This document shows positions 14,384 to 16,395 of a stretch of 16,395 bases of DNA, piece after piece. The notes beneath the pieces are model-generated. The model did no database searches. It had not been told where the DNA came from and saw nothing but the letters and a program-made list of their open reading frames with translations. Source of the stretch: Ga0074130 sp964499485. GTDB taxonomy: Bacteria; Pseudomonadota; Gammaproteobacteria; Burkholderiales; Rhodocyclaceae. Positions within the stretch are counted from its first letter, which is position 1. Each line of letters starts with the position of its first letter. Location of the stretch: positions 1-16,395 of the forward strand of contig CAZCLF010000034.1 in NCBI GenBank assembly GCA_964499485.1, read 5' to 3'. Made by a program: the position numbers and the translations under genes.

Positions 14384-14411
14384 ATGATAACGGTTATCAA
14401 TAACTTTGCAA
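14384..14411 (-). promoter_or_regulatory. Fur/Zur-like palindrome over a putative promoter upstream of the S4 gene
   Basis: TGATAACGGTTATCA (14385-14399) is a perfect 7-1-7 palindrome. It matches the Fur 7-1-7 core TGATAAT-N-ATTATCA at all but one base per arm and has the AT-rich form of a Zur site. On the minus strand TTGCAA (14411-14406) and TATCAT (14389-14384), 16 bases apart, form a possible promoter whose -10 lies within the palindrome, so a bound repressor would block it. Fur and Zur cannot be told apart by eye; the downstream ZIP and cysteine-free S4 genes favour Zur. Confidence 0.55.
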
Positions 14412-14538
14412 GTGGTATTACGAAAAATTTTTTGAACGGAAACGAAAGCCACTACCAACAAGTAAGACTTTTCTCGCAGCACAGCGACGCCTCATCGCTG
14501 CATCAATCTAAATCACAAACCGCTGTCTTATGAGTCGC

Positions 14539-14562
14539 CATGGTGTACGATTGGGCACCATG
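14539..14562 (+). repeat. Inverted repeat spanning the umuD start codon
   Basis: CATGGTG (14539-14545) and CACCATG (14556-14562) form a perfect 7-base inverted repeat with a 10-base spacer. The second arm contains the chosen umuD start codon. It could be a protein operator (arm centres 17 bases apart) or an RNA stem that hides the start codon. No Shine-Dalgarno site is visible in the spacer. Confidence 0.5.
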
Positions 14563-14994
14563 AAGAACGTGACAACATACCGACACCCATCCCATCCTAG
14601 TCCTCTATCGCGGCCACTGGCACCTGATGGGGTAAAGGCAGGCTTTCCCTCGCCGGCGCAAGACTACGAGGAAGAAACACTCGATATCAACGACTATCTC
14701 GTACGAAACCCGACAGCGACTTTCTATGTGCGGGTAGAAGGTGACTCGATGGACGGAGCTGGCATTCACCACGGCGACATTCTCGTCGTTGATCGCTCGC
14801 TCACCGCGCGGCATGGACATATTGTGGTGGCGTTTGTCGGCAGCGAACGCTTGGTCAAACGACTTTCGCTTAGGGGCGGTAAGGGCATGCTCGTCGCAGC
14901 CAATCCACGCTACCCGGCGATTGAGATCAACCCAGAAGATCCGGCCACCATATGGGGTGTGGTAACGGGTAAGTTTGCGCGGATCGTGGTGTGA
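14560..14994 (+). CDS. umuD: DNA polymerase V subunit UmuD
   Basis: UmuD is a LexA-like S24 peptidase. After RecA-stimulated self-cleavage, UmuD' joins UmuC to form polymerase V. With the ATG at 14560 the product is 144 residues. The cleavage junction is A27-G28 before FPSPAQDY, with the nucleophile S63 in GDSMDGAG and the general base K100 in ERLVKRLSL; the S-K spacing of 37 equals that of E. coli. E. coli has 24 residues before the cut. This start gives 27, and the alternative ATG at 14530 gives 37, so 14560 is preferred. No DNA-binding domain is present. The gene runs into umuC, 2 bases before its ATG. No canonical LexA box was found upstream. Confidence 0.93.
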   Translation: MKNVTTYRHPSHPSPLSRPLAPDGVKAGFPSPAQDYEEETLDINDYLVRNPTATFYVRVEGDSMDGAGIHHGDILVVDRSLTARHGHIVVAFVGSERLVKRLSLRGGKGMLVAANPRYPAIEINPEDPATIWGVVTGKFARIVV

Positions 14995-14996
14995 CG

Positions 14997-16259
14997 ATGT
15001 TGGCACTGGTTGACTGCAACAACTTCTACGCAAGCTGCGAGAAGCTATTTAATCCTGCTTTCAGAGACAAGCCTCTCATTGTGCTCAGCAATAACGACGG
15101 CTGCGCAGTATCGCGAAGCGCTGAAGCTAAAGCATTAGGCATAAAGATGGCTGGGGCTTGGCATAAGATGCGCGACTTTGCGCGCGAACATGGGGTCGTG
15201 GCGTGCAGCTCGAACTATCCGCTCTATGCGAACATGAGTGATCGTGTCGTCAGCGTTCTACGCGACTATTCACCAAGCATTGAGGTGTACTCAATTGACG
15301 AGTCATTCGTTGATCTCAACGGCTTCACCCATCTAAACCTCACTGACTATGGACAGCACATGCGTGAGCGCATCGCCCAGTGGGTGGGACTGCCTGTATG
15401 TGTCGGCATTGGACCAACCAAGACACTCGCCAAGTTGGCCAATCACATCGCAAAAAAAAATGCGCAATACAATGGGGTGTTTAATCTGGCCGATCGCTCG
15501 CCGACCGAGATCGAGCAACTTTTCAGTCAAATTGACGTAGGAGAAGTCTGGGGCGTCGGTCGGCGGTTAAGAGAGAAGCTTGAGGTCATGGGGATCTCAA
15601 GCGTGGCCGCGCTACGTTCATCCGACCCGACCACCATTCGTCGCCGCTTTAGTGTAGTGCTCGAGCGAACTGTCCGCGAACTACAAGGTACATCCTGCTT
15701 GGCCTTGGAAGATGCACCTGCAGATAAACAACAGATCATCAGTAGCCGCTCGTTTGGCCGCCCAGTCACTGACTTGTCCGACCTCAACGAAGCGCTTGCC
15801 AGCTACATCACCCTCGCGTGCGAAAAGCTACGCCAGCAGCAAACCGTTGCGAGATCTATAGCCATCTGGTTGGAAACCAATCCCTTTAACCTTAAGGCCG
15901 CACAATACAGTCGTTCTGTCACGCTTATGCTACCCGCCTACAGCGATGACACTCGTCAATTTATCCGAGTCGGGCTACACGCACTTAAACAACTATTTCG
16001 CGATGGGTATGAGTACAAAAAATGCGGCTGTATGCTCAATACAATCATGCCAAAACTCAGCCAACAAAGGGTGCTTGGTGATAACAACAATGCAAAGACG
16101 GGACGCACAATCGCCATCATGGACAGCATCAATCGCAAATATGGACGAGGCACTCTAAAATCCGCCGCGGAGGGGAATAATCCCACCTGGGGTATGCGAC
16201 GTGGCAACGTCTCTCCGGCTTACACCACGAATTGGAATGATTTAATGATTGTGAAGTAG
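14997..16259 (+). CDS. umuC: DNA polymerase V catalytic subunit UmuC
   Basis: UmuC is a Y-family translesion polymerase acting with UmuD'2 in SOS mutagenesis. The 420-residue product matches E. coli UmuC (422 residues) end to end. The catalytic acidic residues are D6 in LALVDCNNFYASCE and D101-E102 in YSIDESF. LSNNDGCAVSRSAEAKALG, GIGPTKTLAKLANH, VWGVGRR (helix-hairpin-helix) and VVLERTVREL are all present. The ATG at 14997 fits the conserved beginning; the GTG at 14991 overlapping the umuD stop is in frame but adds two residues not seen in E. coli. In the C-terminal tail, where E. coli has the clamp-binding QLNLF, there is only SQQRVLGDN. Coding sequence is visibly more AT-rich than the genes to the left. 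Confidence 0.96.
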   Translation: MLALVDCNNFYASCEKLFNPAFRDKPLIVLSNNDGCAVSRSAEAKALGIKMAGAWHKMRDFAREHGVVACSSNYPLYANMSDRVVSVLRDYSPSIEVYSIDESFVDLNGFTHLNLTDYGQHMRERIAQWVGLPVCVGIGPTKTLAKLANHIAKKNAQYNGVFNLADRSPTEIEQLFSQIDVGEVWGVGRRLREKLEVMGISSVAALRSSDPTTIRRRFSVVLERTVRELQGTSCLALEDAPADKQQIISSRSFGRPVTDLSDLNEALASYITLACEKLRQQQTVARSIAIWLETNPFNLKAAQYSRSVTLMLPAYSDDTRQFIRVGLHALKQLFRDGYEYKKCGCMLNTIMPKLSQQRVLGDNNNAKTGRTIAIMDSINRKYGRGTLKSAAEGNNPTWGMRRGNVSPAYTTNWNDLMIVK

Positions 16260-16343
16260 AGCTGCCTGTACGGGGCGTGGTTGCAAACTGCGAATCAAAT
16301 TGCTCGCTGACACCTAGGAACCCTGAGTAGAGCTGACTAAAGA

Positions 16344-16366
16344 AGCCAGCGTATAGCTGGCTTTTT
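16344..16366 (+). terminator. Intrinsic terminator after umuDC
   Basis: AGCCAGC (16344-16350) and GCTGGCT (16356-16362) form a 7-base-pair stem with a 5-base loop, followed by a T-run. It lies about 85 bases after the umuC stop. The rest of 16260-16395 shows no gene or other site I can support. Confidence 0.82.
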
Positions 16367-16395
16367 GCATTAATGGAGGGTGTTTTGGAGAGCCG

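Noticed and set aside
14403..14559. Possible LexA box or sigma-70 promoter for umuD
   Set aside because: CTGT at 14523-14526 has no matching ACAG, and no -10/-35 pair of acceptable quality was found, so no promoter is annotated.
16255..16335. Ten-base direct repeat AGTAGAGCTG at 16255-16264 and 16326-16335
   Set aside because: It is short, has no integrase or tRNA end beside it, and can arise by chance; not enough to propose an attachment site.

Overview
The window reads as chromosomal DNA of a betaproteobacterium. The basis is a class I polyhydroxyalkanoate (PHA) cluster with a PhaR repressor, a tRNA Ala-Glu-Asp cluster with encoded CCA ends, a YoaA-type helicase, RimO, and moderately GC-rich coding sequence. 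The genus cannot be fixed from the sequence. No insertion sequence, CRISPR array, prophage or integrase was seen. From the left edge to about 14.2 kb almost everything lies on the minus strand. The exceptions are one small gene (12172-12432) and the umuDC pair at the right end.

Left part, listed by coordinate: moeA (cut by the window edge) and mobB overlap by an ATGA junction and serve molybdenum cofactor synthesis. Next come the iron-sulfur helicase gene yoaA, an OmpR-family response regulator without a neighbouring kinase, and a tRNA operon (Ala-GGC, Glu-TTC, Asp-GTC) with a good promoter and an intrinsic terminator. An FAD-linked D-2-hydroxyacid dehydrogenase, a patatin-like phospholipase and rimO follow, tightly packed or overlapping. 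They are probably co-transcribed downstream of phaR.

Middle part: phaC, two different phaB reductases in tandem, then phaR. No phaA thiolase or phasin gene is present. The phaC and phaR promoter regions share a 13-base motif, TTGCTGCRCYGCR. In phaC it lies inside a TTGACA-N17-CACAAT promoter, and in phaR just downstream of a TATAAT. It is a good candidate for the PhaR operator. A small conserved-looking membrane protein gene is divergent from phaC and may be leaderless.

Right part: a ZIP metal transporter, an 82-residue protein of unknown function and a stand-alone ribosomal protein S4 lie in one direction. This S4 has no N-terminal cysteines, resembles the chloroplast/cyanobacterial form, and is not beside rpoA and rplQ. 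Its upstream region has a 15-base Fur/Zur-like palindrome over a possible promoter, two small hairpins, and a very strong intrinsic terminator placed before the gene. A second terminator sits just before the ZIP gene. I read this as a candidate metal-responsive (possibly zinc-sparing) ribosomal protein locus with an attenuated leader or a small RNA. It is the part of the window most worth following up. The window closes with umuD and umuC (DNA polymerase V) on the plus strand, with an inverted repeat over the umuD start, no recognisable LexA box, and a terminator.
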